Translations under genes and position numbers: made by a program
Assembly: GCF_000344685.1 (NCBI RefSeq)
Contig: NW_006920412.1
Span: forward strand, 3,079,018-3,143,017
From: Gloeophyllum trabeum ATCC 11539
Taxonomy: Eukaryota; Basidiomycota; Agaricomycetes; Gloeophyllales; Gloeophyllaceae
Length of the DNA stretch: 64,000 nt
Reading direction: 5' to 3'
Shown here: positions 46,656-59,049 of the stretch, in pieces
How positions within the stretch are numbered: the stretch's first letter is position 1
How the letters are laid out: each line of letters begins with the position of its first letter
The notes under the pieces: model-generated
Seen by the model: only the letters and a program-made list of their open reading frames with translations
What the model was told of the DNA's origin: nothing
Database searches by the model: none

Positions 46656-47229
46656 ACGCTGCGGCTGCGAGGTCTGTTGGTGATGTTAGTCTCGGGCGCA
46701 AGGCTCAGGAAAGTGATGCAGAAGGTAGAACTCATGGTTACAGAAGAGCCCCGGCGCTATGCCACCGTCAACCAAATTGTAAAAGCGATGGTGACATTAG
46801 ACCTAGTATAAGGCGGGTATCATCTCGTATGTACATCGGGAGGGTGCCTATTACCGATCGCGACTGAAACAAGTGATACGACCGATTAAATATCTACGAT
46901 ATGAAGAGCATGCATGTGCGAATATTGATATGTTCTTTCTACTCTAAGAAGGCTGGTCTGAGGAGACGGAGAATACGCCGCAAACGAGGACGAAAGCACG
47001 ATAGCAATGTGGTGTGTAGGCATGTATGTACGTACGTGTGGGGATGAAGAACATCTGCGATAAATAGATAACTCGTCGTGTTATTACAACAACCCAGAAG
47101 GTGGACAATACCATATTCAATAGCTTAATAACGGTGGAGGGACGCACGCGAACGCAAGAAACAAGAAACCAGACCAAAACGAGCGCAAGCCGGCGAGTCG
47201 TATATACAGGCGCGCGGGGGAGCACACGC
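46656..47229 (-). other. Kinase 3' flank (duplicated) and HNH 5' junction
   Basis: From 46785 to 47229 this is the 3' flank of the complete kinase; the same flank follows the second copy at about 44700-45110, with shared runs such as ATATCTACGATATGAAGAG and GAGAATACGCCGCAAACGAG. The stretch 46656-46784 is unique and marks the 5' end of the HNH relic. Confidence 0.65.
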
Positions 47230-49585
47230 TCAGCGCACCTCCTCCCGCGCCACCTCCGAGATGGAGTCTTCGTCCACGAGTACGCCTTCATCGCCGTACC
47301 CGTACCCGAAATCTTCGTCATCGCTCCCGGCCCAGTCCTCCTCGGCCTTGTCGGAGTCGGCGTCGCATTCCTCTTCAGCGTCCTCCTCCGCATCTGAGCT
47401 GGGAGACATCACGACAGCCTCCCAGCTGCCGACCTCGGAGACCTTCGCGCGCCGCGCAGGGTCCCTGACCAGGAGTCGTCCGACGACCTTCCTGACACGC
47501 TCGCTGCTAGCAAGAGAGGCGCCTGTCAGTTCCCCTTCCTCGTCCGACTGCTTGACCTCGTCAGCAGGCCACTCGTACTCGCCCTTGGCGATCCGCATAG
47601 CCCACTTCCTGCCCATCCTCGCGCCACCTTCGCGCGACAAGTCTGCAGGACCGTCGAACGGCAATCGTCGGCACGCGACGGCGTACAGGACGACGCCGAG
47701 TGCCCATGCGTCCGTCTCGCGGCCGTCATAGGGTCTTCCCATGACCACTTCTGGCGCTGCGTAACTCTCGCTGCCGCACCTGGTGGTCAAGAGCGGGTTG
47801 TCCAGATCCACAAAGCGGCTCAGGCCAAAGTCCGATAACTTGATCAGAGGCTGATCGGACGGCAACGGCGATGGGAACGGGAACGACTGTGTTAGAAGGA
47901 TATCTGTACTGCTTATTAGCGATTGCTACTACGATGTTAGATGGAGACGCACTTTCAAGCTTGATATCCCGATGCACAAGGCCGACGCTGTGCATCCATC
48001 CGACTGCATTACAGAGCTCGCCCCACATCCTCCAGAGCGTGGACTCTGTCAGCCGCGCATGTTTCTGCATAATACGAAATTGAGCGACGGGGAAGTGACT
48101 GACGGACAATGTACGCACCTCGTCATCGTTGACGATGTCGAACAATTCTCCTCCGCCGACATACTCAAGGACGAGTACATGATGTGTCGGAGTGGAGAAG
48201 GATGATAGATAACTGATAATCGAGGGGTGGGATATGTGCTGTGGGGAAAGACGTGTGTCAGTTGCAGAGCTTATCACGAAACAGACCCATTAAGTTGGGA
48301 CCGCCACTGGAAGCGACTGAAGCGCCAGGTACATGAGCGATAGCGCCATATAGACGAATACCGCTGTGCCCGATATCCGCATTACCGTCAATCCGAGGCG
48401 CTGTGAACTGCACAGCCTCCCATAACACACCATACCCGAGGCGAAGGGGCCTACATATAAGCTCAAGATGCAGACACTCACCCTTAGCACCTCCACCTCC
48501 CTCACGAAGCTCACCCGCGTCCTCTCGTTCACCTCCCCATCCCGCCGGGTCGTCAGCTTGACCGCAACTAACCGCCCCCGCTTCTTCTCCGCGCCGCCTT
48601 CGTCCGCGCGCAAGTATACGGAGCCGCCCCTGCTGACCTCGCCCTGGACCTTCGGTCGGACGCCCGCGATGCGCCGGCGCAGCCGCATGGACGACGCGCG
48701 GGAGGTGGTCTTGCGCTTGCTCAGGGAGCGGCAAAGGTATGTGTGCGTGCTGTCGGTTGGCTTGGCGAGCCAGACGGAGGAGAATGCGCCGGAGCCGAGA
48801 GGCTTGATCAGCTCGAGTTCGAGCGGGGCGTCGGGATCGGGGGACTGGACAGAGGACCCAGGCGAGAGGAAACCACTCGAAGGTTCCGATGGCGGCGGAG
48901 ATGGGAGTGCAGAATGGTGAGTTGACTCTGGGGAAGAGGCGGACGGTAGGCCTTCTACGTCATGGAATTCGCGGACGTGCAGGGACGCCGGCTTCGCCTT
49001 GTATTTTGTAGGGAACAGACGAGCAAGGGTGGCCTCGACTTTGTTCTCCTCGTCATCGTCTCGAGCCGGCAAGATACGTGAGAGCGAAGGTAGCTTGGCC
49101 TTCCAACTCGCGGGTGGCGGGTGGCTTGAGATGGGCGGAGCGAAGAAGGACTCATTGGCGTGGTTCTCCGGGGTCGGTGTAGCCTCTGGGTCCAGGCCCT
49201 TGGTCTTTGGCTCTACCTGATTCGAGTCGTCCTTGGGTGGAGGGGTCGGAGGTGGGGGCGTGGGTGGGCGGGAAAAGGGAGACCCGAAGAAGGCGTCGGT
49301 CTTGGACGAGGAGGGCTGCGAGAAGAACGACTCGGTTTTGGAAGAGTAAGGGGTGGAGAAGAAAGCGTCAGTCTTCGACGAGGGTAGCGGGGAATGCTGG
49401 TGCGAGGGTGATGGGAGGGGCGTCGGGAGATGGTGGAAGGCGTTGGGGTGATCTCGATCGGAATACGTCGAGATCGAAGAGAGGGACGAGCAAGAGGTGA
49501 CTATGCTGAGTCTCGGCGAGGGCGGGATCGAGGAAGAGGTGCTCGAGGGGGAGAGATACTGGCTGGAGCCCGAGGAAGCTGTCAT
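47230..49585 (-). CDS. Serine/threonine protein kinase with long Ser/Pro-rich N-terminus
   Basis: The start at 49585 (MTASSGSSQYLSPSS) begins about 300 residues of Ser/Pro-rich sequence with repeated short motifs (SKTDAFF, SKTESFF). The kinase domain follows. Its P-loop is GSGAFSSVWLAK. After a fungal-type insertion rich in Arg/Ser it resumes with LVAVKLT, which carries the likely ATP-binding Lys. The join VEVLR|HISHPSIISYL crosses a 243-base intron, unusually long here. Catalytic motifs are intact: LVLEYVGGGELFD, GLVHRDIKLE, KLSDFGLSRF, YAAPEVV, DAWALGVVLYAVACRRLPF. The exon with HISHP (48119-48238) and the next one (from 48064) are separated by the intron whose GTGCGT donor marks the start of the 3' duplicate. 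The C-terminus is acidic. It resembles fungal CAMK-type kinases; the exact subfamily is not clear. Confidence 0.88.
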
Positions 49586-52500
49586 GGCCGTCAGCGGATG
49601 CTGGATGCTGGAGGAGCCGTCGTCGGAAGCAGGCAGGGCGGTATAAGAGCGCTGCGGGTGCGATCGAGTCAAGCGGAAAATTTATTGGATAGAGGAGATG
49701 AAACGGAGGAAGATACAGAACACGAATGAGAGTGGGGGCGCAGGGCTAGATACAGGTCATCGACTGCAGGCTGTGGGGTGTGAACGATGCAAAGCGGCGA
49801 GCATGAAGCCTATTCTTTCCAGTTGGTCAACGGCATCAACGCAGTGCGAGTCCCGAGATTACGTGCCTTTGACACTGCACACGCGCGTCGGGTCTGCGCA
49901 CGTGGAAGACCCTGGCCACCCCGGAGCTGTGGCTGAAATAAGATCGGACGAGAAAACAATCGGCATGCAGAGACGCCGCACGGCAGGAAGTTTCGCGAGG
50001 GGGACGTACGAGGGCTCACTCTCAGAAACGAACGGGACACGTTGACATTCACGGCCCACGGGCAGCCCGCGTGACTTCATCGGAGGATGCATCCAGCAGT
50101 CAACTAGGATGTCCATCCCAATGTTCCCTGAAAGTAGTGAGTAGGCAAGAGAGTCTCATATGGAGGTCGTCGACGAGTTGGAATGTAGCGACGCAAACCT
50201 CTAAACGAGATTTATGCTCGCGCCACCCGCTAGTCGCATGGCGTGATGCAGGACAAGCAGAGCTAACGCTTTACCCATCCAGATCCGAGAAGAGTCTAAT
50301 AGCAGCAATAGCAGCAGAAACGGCAGCACGACAGTGAGTAGCCTCACTGGTAGAAGGAGGAAGACAGATCTGCCAGCACTCGCCCGTGTTATACCATCCC
50401 CTTGGCCCATGTTCTCAAAATAAGACACTGTCTGCAGAGAGAAAAGCTGAATCAATGGGCAATGGGTGTATGCGCGCATGCGCAGCCATGCCGGGGATTC
50501 TGGCCGCGATAGATGTAAGTTCCTTTGACATGAATTTGGTGCTATAAAAAGACAATGTCGGATGGCATGAGCTCGATAGAAATATATGCACGCCCTCGAG
50601 GCAGGATCTGTTAGGCTCCTGTGTCCTAGTAGCAAACACCAATGTCAGACGAACCATTTATTCGCGAGACCTACAGACACCCAGGAATTCCGGGACAGGG
50701 GAGCACGGGCACTTGGGACCACAAATCAGCGTAGGAAGACCACCATATTCCAGGCTAACACAATGCCTGCCCCGACCTTGCGACAAGCTATACCTCCTCC
50801 AGATGCATCCAATTTGAGGAATGTGTGAGGTAGGTGCAAATCGGCCATACGCTTGACCACCCTTGCTCGTCTCGGAGCCGCTACTTTGCCAAACGTCCAG
50901 TCGACCAGTCTCAATTCTGTCCGAAATTCAGTAGGATTGGCAACCGAAGCTAGTCGTCATATTCAGAAGAGCTCGGCAGTACTTCTGCAGACAGGTGGTT
51001 CTAACCAGCGAGGCAGGGCCGACGGGGTACGGAGGGAAGATGTGCTCGGTCCGAGCGTCGACGCGTCCAAAATTCGCGTCGGATAATGAGGGTCACGTGG
51101 GGACGTACTCCAGGAGCGGTGCACCGGGTCCTCGTCTAGGCCCAAGTCCCGGAGAGACTCGGGGTCCCACGCCCGTCATTATCATGCCGTACTCAAGGTC
51201 CGGTCCGAGGCTTCACGAAGCCCCTCCATTCATCTCCAAATGTCTGACACCCACTGCATGACCGCTGCTCCTTCGTCATACGAGTAGCATTATGCAGGTT
51301 CCCCAATGGCTCTGCTCAGCTGCTCACCATGCCTTCCATTCCCGATGCACGTTCCATACGGCGAATAGTTGAGCGCGACGAAACCCCGGTGGGACAGTGC
51401 TTGGCACAAAACGACTGATATATCCAGGGCAGAGCGGGCCAGAGCGGGCTTTAGACTGTCATACATTTATTAGTCGCTCCGACCAAGATGGGACTTGTCT
51501 ACACAGACGCGTTGATAGGGCTTCCGTGATCCTATGTCGGAGAAGGCAGATCTTGCAGGTATTTGGGGAAGTCGTGCCTGTTTCAGTATCGTCCTCGTTC
51601 GTATGGGTCCTATTATTGCTTCAGAGATAAGGGGATATCTAGTGCCACAGTCGCATGCCGTACCCTAAAGCTCGCCAGCAAAAACTCGTCTGGAACGATC
51701 CTCGGGCTCGGTAGGTATGACAGGAACCTGAGGGGACGCCAGTATGGGTGATTCCAACGGGGCTGACATCTAGGTGCAGCAAAGGTGAGCGCAGTCTATG
51801 GGGAGAGTTACGTACATTTCTGTACCAGCTCGGGGTCTTCGAACGAGGATGACAGTCTGCAACGTGAGTAAATCGATGACAAGACCTCATGAGATATTAC
51901 CACACCCAAAGAACTACCGCAGGAGCTGACCAAACTAACTCTTCGGAGTACGGGGAAGAGTAATGTCGACAGCCACAAGCCTTGGCGCACCAGTGCGCAC
52001 GAGTTGTAGCTTAAGTATAATACTCGCTGAGGAGTAGAGGCAGAGGCCTGATTGCCGTAGCTGCACATTGAAGGGAGAGACGCCGGCTTTGTGGATCTAT
52101 CCTCAGATGGCCTGTATCTGCCGGAGATGTGTCCAGAAATCTCGGGGCACGCACGAGGGTAGACCGCCACCTTGACGATTCTTCGGGCTACGAGTGAAAA
52201 TCAAGGTAGCGTCCCTGTGCCATTTCAAGGTGAGCATAAAGACTCGAAGAGAAGGATGGCAAGTTCAAAGGTCGAGCGAGATGGCAAGATAATCCGATTC
52301 AGCCCGTCTGCTCAGGCCAAAGAGCAATCCAGAGCTTACCTCTGGGATGGCATAACTTCGATATTCCCGGCGTCCCCAAAAGGAGTTGTATAAAGTTGCG
52401 TGTAGAGATTAACGTACCGATCCGACAAAAGCTTTCTGGCGAAATGTCGTTTAATCTCTCGCGCGGGGTCGATAGCTTGTATTCCTGCGCCTGTCAGCGT

Positions 52501-53330
52501 AGGAAAGAGCGCACTTCATGCGCTCACCGCTGACCTAAAGACAACTAATATGTCCGAGGCATGATGGAATAACTTCGTTAACCGGTCATCGCAGCGTCGA
52601 ACACACAGTCACAAACGGAAGACCTTCTTCGCTCGGTGGTCTTCTAGGATGAAAGCTTCAATTTCTCACAAAAGCCGTCCTGACGTTGGTATGGTAACCG
52701 GGGGAATGAGGCTCACTCTTGTGTATGACTTGACGTGGAACCTCAGTAGGTGACGATCTAGGTGCGGACGCGCAGCGATACAGAGGACGCACCCGACCTT
52801 CCAGCAACATTCCAGGACATAATTTATACTACATCGTTAGCCGAGTCTCCTCAACTTGGAAGGTTTGGAGGTCATGATCCTTGCAGCACTGAAGGTTGAA
52901 CTCGTGCTCTCGCACGGACGTCCGCGCGGGACGCTAACACTCCGGGGACACGTTGGACGAGATGCGGCAAACGTCCCCTTCATCCTCGGCGATCACGAAG
53001 AAGGTATAGTCTAACTGATAGGACGGGAAATCAGAATATAGACAGAGTGTAGTTGACTAGCCTTGTAAAAAATATCCAGTGCAAGCCTCGATTACGAGGA
53101 CTTGAGGGGAAACGCACCACGAGGAGCTTGGGCGATGAAGGATTAGAGGCGGCCATAGACGTCCTCCAATTCGAGATGCTCGAGGTCAGTCCTCCAAACC
53201 GGAAAATTCCCATGCGAAGAGATGTTATATGAGCGGTGATAGAACATCTATAGATACAGTGAAGGGGTTCATTGGAGGATTAAATTATCAAAGTGGTGAT
53301 ATGCTAGATGCCGTGAGATGAGAGGTTCTT
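49586..53330. other. Gene-poor region of 3.7 kb
   Basis: I found no supported gene. The first 400 bases should hold the kinase promoter. A hydrophobic run on the minus strand (SVFLLLPVRLLTVVLPFLLL, about 50300-50360) and an open run at 52845-53015 on the plus strand (NLEGLEVMILAALKVELVLS), with another near 53060-53225, may be remnants of genes (the latter two somewhat like leucine-rich or F-box tails). None has a start, splice sites and a family match together. Confidence 0.45.
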
Positions 53331-53634
53331 CTAGAGTTTGAAACCAAGGCTTCGCATGCATGCAATGTGCTGCTGCACGAGATCCTTGCACTTCTCGTCC
53401 GCCTCCGGACCATAACGTAAGAAGCAGTCATCCCTCGCAGACTTGGTCTGGGGGCAAGCGCAGCATCTGTTATTGCAGCACCTTCAGGCGCGAACACAAC
53501 CGAATAGCTGCCAGCGGAACTCACGGTTTAAGACCCTGCGGGTTCAGCGGGTTCATTTTCGGGTCTGTCGGGTCGTACGGCTTGTCCAACGACGCTGCAT
53601 CTTGCGTTGGCTTTGAGCTCCATAACGAGGTTAT
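53331..53634 (-). CDS. COX17: Cytochrome c oxidase copper chaperone COX17
   Basis: Small intermembrane-space protein that hands copper to Sco1 and Cox11 for cytochrome c oxidase assembly. Two exons join in phase across a 58-base intron: 53525-53634 and 53331-53466. The join creates GLKPCCACPQTK, the copper-binding CC-x-C motif. The twin Cx9C scaffold follows: CCACPQTKSARDDC and KCKDLVQQHIACMRSLGFKL, where the end is the classical COX17 C-terminus. Upstream the frame reads KPYDPTDPKMNPLNPQ, also typical of basidiomycete COX17. The first in-frame ATG (MNPLNP) would give about 55 residues; the frame stays open to an acceptor-like CTTCAG just before 53634, so a further 5' exon with the real start is likely. 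Both exons are short, so the gene is easily missed. Confidence 0.9.
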
Positions 53635-53876
53635 CTGAAGTGGTTTAGTATGTCGTTGGAAACATACGCAGCGTATGTCCTCGCCTTCTCAAACATTCTA
53701 GCGGAAAGGTCAGGACGAAGGTGGCGGAAGGTGCAGAAGTGCAGCCGGCAGAACCCGACGGAATCGTGGGCGTAAAGGGGCATCCCTGTCTACTAAGTGT
53801 GACGGCAGTCATGCATAGTGGAACCACTCAAAATAACACGATGCATCCGAGTTCGCCAGGTCGTTGTAGACCGCCA
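53635..53876. promoter_or_regulatory. Divergent promoter, COX17 / ADP1-type transporter
   Basis: At most 240 bases separate the two genes, and a possible first COX17 exon must also fit here. Shared promoter elements are likely; none is recognised. Confidence 0.45.
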
Positions 53877-56800
53877 TGTTCTCGCTCCCACTCGCCCTGG
53901 CGCTGGCCGGTGACGTCGTGAACGGCCAGGCGACGTGCTCGAATTATGGGGTAGCGAACGGCTCCAGCTGTGCGTGCCCACCGGGTTTCGGAGGATCGAA
54001 CTGCTCTCAGGCGGCGTGCGAGGGCAACATATTCCAAGGCTCCCAGCGGCAACTGGTGCCTTTGACTGGTACGCCGCCTTCCAGCAATGTAACTGGGTGT
54101 TCGTGCGAGAGCGGGTGGACTGGTACTGGCTGCAACGTCTGTCAAAACTCTGGTGTCTGTCAGAACGCATACTCTGCTTCCGGACATGCTCAGTCTAGCG
54201 TTTCGAGCGGGCTTGACGGGTCTAGTGATGGTCAGAACTCCACCTTGACTTGCAATACTTCTCCAAGGGTCTGGGCGGCAGGGGAGATGAGCTGCCAGGT
54301 TAACGTACGTCCTGCAGTTACGATAGTCTGCGGATAAGTGACGCCTTAGTTTCCTCATAGAACCCCACTGTGCAAGCGTTATACCCCGGCGACACAACCC
54401 TAAACATCCTGCGCACTCTACAGAGCTCGCTCACGCCAGTGCCTAATGTGACAGCATTCGGAAACGACAACAGTGTCTACGCCCAGTTATTCTATAACGG
54501 CGTCGAGCAATTCTACTGTAGATCGGACTCCTGCACTCAGGATACTTCATCGGGAGGGTCAGACTGGAGCTGCAGCAATCTCGCGTGCCATTGCATCCCC
54601 GGAACTACCTTCTGTGGCGGCGTCCCCATCTCGAACTTGACGGGCACCATCGACGGCCTCAGCGGGTCACTAGGCATATCATGCGGAGCAGTGGATCCGA
54701 ATAATAACACCGCATCCTGCTCTTTCCAGCAGTCCGTCATCAACTCACTGTTTGGGTCGGGCGGACTGACGCTGAGCGGCTGCTCGTTCGGTGAATGCGT
54801 CGCACAGAGCGTCATCGACTCTAGCTCAGGGAACTCTACCAGCTCGAACGGTGCCAGCAAGAGTAAGGAGCTCAGCGGTGGTGTCATTGCTGGTCTAGCA
54901 GTCGTTGGCGCTCTCCTCCTACTCGCTCTGATACTCCTCCTACTCGGATGGTTACTGCAAAGGCGTGCGAGAAAATCTGGTGCTGGCATAGATGGGCTAG
55001 GGAAGAGCGGCGGTGTTTCGGTAGTGTGGACAGACGTGAATTACGTAGTACTAAGGTCGGGCTCAGAATGGGGTGCGTTCTTTGGGAGGAGGAGGAAAAG
55101 GGAGGATGGATTTAATGATGACAAGGTCGTCCTGGACGGTGTGAGCGGGCGGGTTGAGCCGGGGCAGATGATGGCGATCCTCGGTCCTAGCGGTACGTAT
55201 TGCACTTGAAATCGTTTTCGAGTAATTTATCGAATGCACCAGGCGCCGGCAAGACAACGCTCGTCGAGATCCTCGCAGGAAAGAACAAAGTGGGGCATAT
55301 GACCGGGTCCGTCACCTTCCCTCCCTCGAGAAGCCGACCCCATATTGGCTTCGTGCCTCAACAAGACATCCTTCCTCCTACCCTCACAGTTTTCGAGGCC
55401 CTGCTCTTCGCCGCACGCCTTCGATTACCAGAGAGCGTCCCCGAGTCATGTAAAATGGAGAGAGTGGAGGAGGTGATGAACAAGCTGGGTATAGCCCCGT
55501 TAAGGAATGTAAGGATCGGTGATGGTGAGAGGAGAGGCATTAGTGGTGGTGAGATGCGTAGAGTTAGTATCGGTTTGGAGTTGGTGGCCAAGCCGGACGT
55601 GCTGATATTGGATGAGCCAACATCAGGTGCGCTCAAGCAGGTCATGGGCTGGCTCTTCAAATAACGGGAGGCTCCTCGCAGGACTCGACTCCGTGTCTGC
55701 GTCGAAAGTGGCGGCAGTCTTACATTCGGTGGCACACGACCCAGAGAATCCTACCGCTGTCATTGCTTCTATCCACCAGCCAAGGTATGTGACCCAGTCC
55801 CCTCACATATGGATGCACCGGGTGACTAACGAATGCCCCCGCTAGCTCCCAATTATACCGGACCTTCGATCAAATCCTAGTCCTATCGCACGGTCGCGCC
55901 CTCTACTCCGGTCCAGGCTCATTCGCACCCGTTGACCATTTCGCCTCGCAGCCCTCAGCACCAGGCTACCCTCAGGGCTACAACGTCGCGGACTACCTCT
56001 TGGAGATCGCCAGCGACCCGCCCCTAAACCTATTCAAGACTTCCACGAGCACCGTCGGGACCCCAGACAGGGAGAAAGAGAAGGACGCGTTAGATGTAGA
56101 AGCGAATGAAAAGACTTATCGGCGTGGTGGAAGGACAAACTTGCCGGGCCCTGGCTCGCGGTATGCTGCTACGTTCCTCACACAGTTGGAAGTGCTGTCT
56201 GGTAGGGAGTGGAAGATACTGAAAAGGTCGGTTGATGCTCGCTCCCTGTCGAGGGGACATCTAAGTCTGACAGAACCATATTGTAGGGACAAGAGCCTGT
56301 TCATCACGCACGTTGCGGTAGCGTCAGTTCTCGGTGTCTTTTGTGGTGAGTGCAACTGTATGCGCTCAATCCTATCAGTAGCTGAGCCACGCGTAGGTGG
56401 ACTGTATTATCAGACAGGCACAAGCATCGCTGGTTTCCAGTCTCGCGTAGGATGTCTCTTCTTTCTGGTCAGTTTCCATTTTTCGACTCATTTTCACCCA
56501 CTGACGACGCTGTGTTTTGCGTAGGGCGCTCTTATCGCTTTCTCCTCTCTAAGCGCCTTGTACAACGTGGTACAAATCCGGCCTCTTTTCTTACGAGAGC
56601 GGTCGAGCAGCTACTATAGGTACGCTCCGAGTTACGTGGTGCGAGTCCTCATCTAATTCGGGTTTAGTCCGACGGCGTGGCTGCTCTCCCGATTTCTCTT
56701 CGATGTCGTTCCGTTGCGGCTCGTACCAACTATCATCGTCTCGTCTGTGTACGTCCTCGTTCTTGCTGGTGTCGTTTTGGGTCTAATGTCGCCAATTCAG

Positions 56801-57393
56801 GACGTATTGGATGGCGGGACTGGCCCCGCATCCGGCTAACTTTTTCAAGTTCTTGTTTATCCTCGTGTTGTACTCTTTAGCCATGACTCTCTGGGTGCGT
56901 TCAAGCTTCCCCCTCCCTGGACCAATGTATTTTTAATGGTCCGTGTATCGTAGAACTTCTTCCTGGCCGCGTCCTTCCGAAATGGAGGCATCGCCATCCT
57001 CCTGTCTGCGCTGTCCGCGCTGTACCAGATGACCTTCGCAGGCTTCTTCGTCCATCTAAACAGCATCCCACCCGTCCTGCGCTGGCTGCAGTGGCTCTGC
57101 CCGCTCAAGTACAGCCTCGAAGCGCTATCTGTCAACGAAGTCGGCAGTGGGCTCATGATCCAGGACAGCTTGCAGGGTGTGCCGGTGAACGTCAGCGCGA
57201 GTCTCATCATGCAACTTGTGAGTCGCCCGTTCCCATACCGCGTCCAGTTTGCCTGACGGTGTGTCCGCGTAGTTGTTCGGGTTTGGTGTGAACAACTATT
57301 ATCGCGACGTCCTGGTTTTGTTCGCGTTCATTGTGGGTTTCGCTGTGGCTGTGATTGCGGTTGTATGGTTCACTGTGCGCGAGAGGCGGTGAT
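53877..57393 (+). CDS. ABCG transporter, ADP1 type
   Basis: ATP-driven membrane transporter related to yeast ADP1; substrate unknown. The start at 53877 gives a signal sequence (MFSLPLALALAGDVVNG). A Cys-rich lumenal domain with EGF-like repeats follows (GSSCACPPGFGGSNCSQAAC, GCSCESGWTGTGCNVC). A membrane helix (VIAGLAVVGALLLLALILLL) leads to the ABC domain: VNYVVLRSG, Walker A GPSGAGKTTLVEILAG split by an intron, Q-loop GFVPQQDILPPTLTVFEALL, signature RRGISGGEMRRVSIGLELV, Walker B DVLILDEPTSGLD and switch IASIHQP. Six membrane segments follow (SLFITHVAVASVLGVFCGG, FFLGALIAFSSLSAL, PTAWLLSRFLFDVVPL, FFKFLFILVLYSLAM and others). The protein ends FTVRERR. The intron at 56895 starts GTGCGT; this is the point where the decayed second copy of the 3' end begins. 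About eleven introns. Confidence 0.93.
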
Positions 57394-57698
57394 GGTCGCT
57401 CTTCGCTGCGTACTGCGGATCTACTGGCCGAAGTCGTGCGTCTGACTGTCTTGCTCATTAGTGAGTGCTTCGGATTGTATTTCTTAGATGTATCTTTACC
57501 GCAGGTTGTATGTTCAAATCTATCGCTGTAGCTTCCAGGGAGGGAATTCCAGGAGTTCAGAGTCATTCTGCAAGCATTGATCATACACCAGGCTCGATAC
57601 CAGCCACTTCGCATTTGAAATTTGAAGCTCCGAGATCATAAGTATTAGTTATTTGCATTACCACCGTGTACTCTCTAAGCTAACATCCCGCTGACCCC
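57394..57698 (+). other. ADP1 3' flank
   Basis: 3' UTR and spacer before the HNH-family gene. Its first 150 bases are also present, diverged, after the second ADP1 3' copy (about 59455-59600). Confidence 0.6.
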
Positions 57699-59049
57699 AT
57701 GGACGATTCTGTTGTCAAGCCGACGCCTCTGCCAGGCAACCATTATACGCATGGAACTGCAGAACAGATGGCTTATGGGACGTCTTTGGCTGGAAGCTCA
57801 AGCAGTCAGAGGATATTGGGTTGAAACTCTCTCCTGTCGTATCAGCCCGTACCCTCGGTCATGCGCTTAAATAACGAAGCTCTCAAGAGCTTTCACCGAC
57901 AATTCGCGGACGCGTCTGGCTGGCGAGATCAACGAATGCCACAGGAGCCTCGAGCTCCTTAGCCGGCCTTGCTCACTTGTTCGTGTTTGACTTAATCCGT
58001 GTTTGTACGTCGCGTCCCCTCTAGATCTTGTTTCCTTGTGTTTTTTGTGAGCTTTCCTTCCGTAGTTCGTAATGCCAATGGACCCACGCCGTTCGTATCG
58101 TCTTCCCAGAGTTCGAAGCGATCACTGGAGGAGGATAGACTTTCCTTCGAAGATACCTTATTGTCCGCCAATACAGCCCAGGGCAACTTCAGAGACTTGG
58201 TATGTACTCTTCGAGGATGTCTTGGGAGCTGCTGGTTGATCATTGGGAAGCTCTTGGCACGGGAGCAGTATCGCTGCGTGTTCACGGGAATGGTGGACTT
58301 CTCGGCCCATCGTCACAACGTAGTGACCCGTCATGAAGGAGATTGTACAACGCTGACGCAAGTGATCCATACTGTATCATTTCGCAGTCCCTTACCTCGG
58401 ACCTCAACATTCCTTGCATGCCTCGGGAAGCTAATGTGAAGGTACGCCATCTTGAAGCTTGAGTGCTTTGCCACTGAACCTTGCGTAGCTGTCGTGGGCT
58501 GGCGCTACTATTGAGCGGTTCGGGGATATCAGCCTGAAGGGATTGCTTGGCACGGAAGAGTCTATCCACAGCCCTCGAAACATCTTTATTGGAAACTCGA
58601 CCCACCATCTCCACTTTGATTCGTTGGAAGTCTGGTTTGCTCCAGTGAAGGTGTGCCACGACTTTCTGATCGAGCCACCGTGACTGATCATCATGTATCC
58701 TGTTGTCCTGTTGTGCTCAGAATGCGCAGGGCGAAGTCCAACCCAACTTGTATGACATCTGCTGCAAATATGGCGCATCGGACCTCCGAGCGCTTGGTTT
58801 CCAGCAACGCGTTGCTTTCCGAGAGATCGTCATGGACAGAGTACATGTGCCACCTCCGGATGCGCGAATTCTAGCTTTGCATGCCGCCTGCGCGCGGATT
58901 GCGCACCTGTCGGGGGCTGCGGAAAGCTGTGCAGGGACACTGAGGCAGTGGCTCTGAACACCAGTTCCGCACAGATGGCAGTCAATCCCAAAGGGGCGGA
59001 AGAGCTCGCGCGGGTGTTGTACAGGGCACTGTTACACTCGTAACTGTAG
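57699..59049 (+). pseudogene. HNH nuclease family gene, near full-length but broken
   Basis: Best preserved HNH copy. The start at 57699 (MDDSVVKPTPLPGNHYTHGT) matches the N-terminus of the third copy. Then come RLAGEINE-like sequence with deletions, SSKRSLEEDRLSFEDTLLS, a 51-base intron, and LLAREQYRCVFTGMVDFSA, the RCVxTG motif that starts the HNH domain in this family. The rest is SPRNIFIGNSTHHLHFDSLE (Asn and His of H-N-H), YDICCKYGASDLRALGFQQR, VHVPPPDARILALHAACARI and AHLSGAAE. Breaks compared with the other copies: five extra bases (ACTGT) inside the VIH-IIS site, a one-base loss after SGAAE, and N-terminal losses. It ends CTGTAG at 59044-59049, at the first base before the second ADP1 3' copy. 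Confidence 0.82.

Noticed and set aside
52845..53225. F-box or leucine-rich repeat gene remnant
   Set aside because: Only two short open runs with vague resemblance; no start, splice structure or clear motif.
49586..53330. Possible transposon filling the gene-poor region
   Set aside because: No reverse transcriptase, transposase, terminal repeats or long direct repeats seen.
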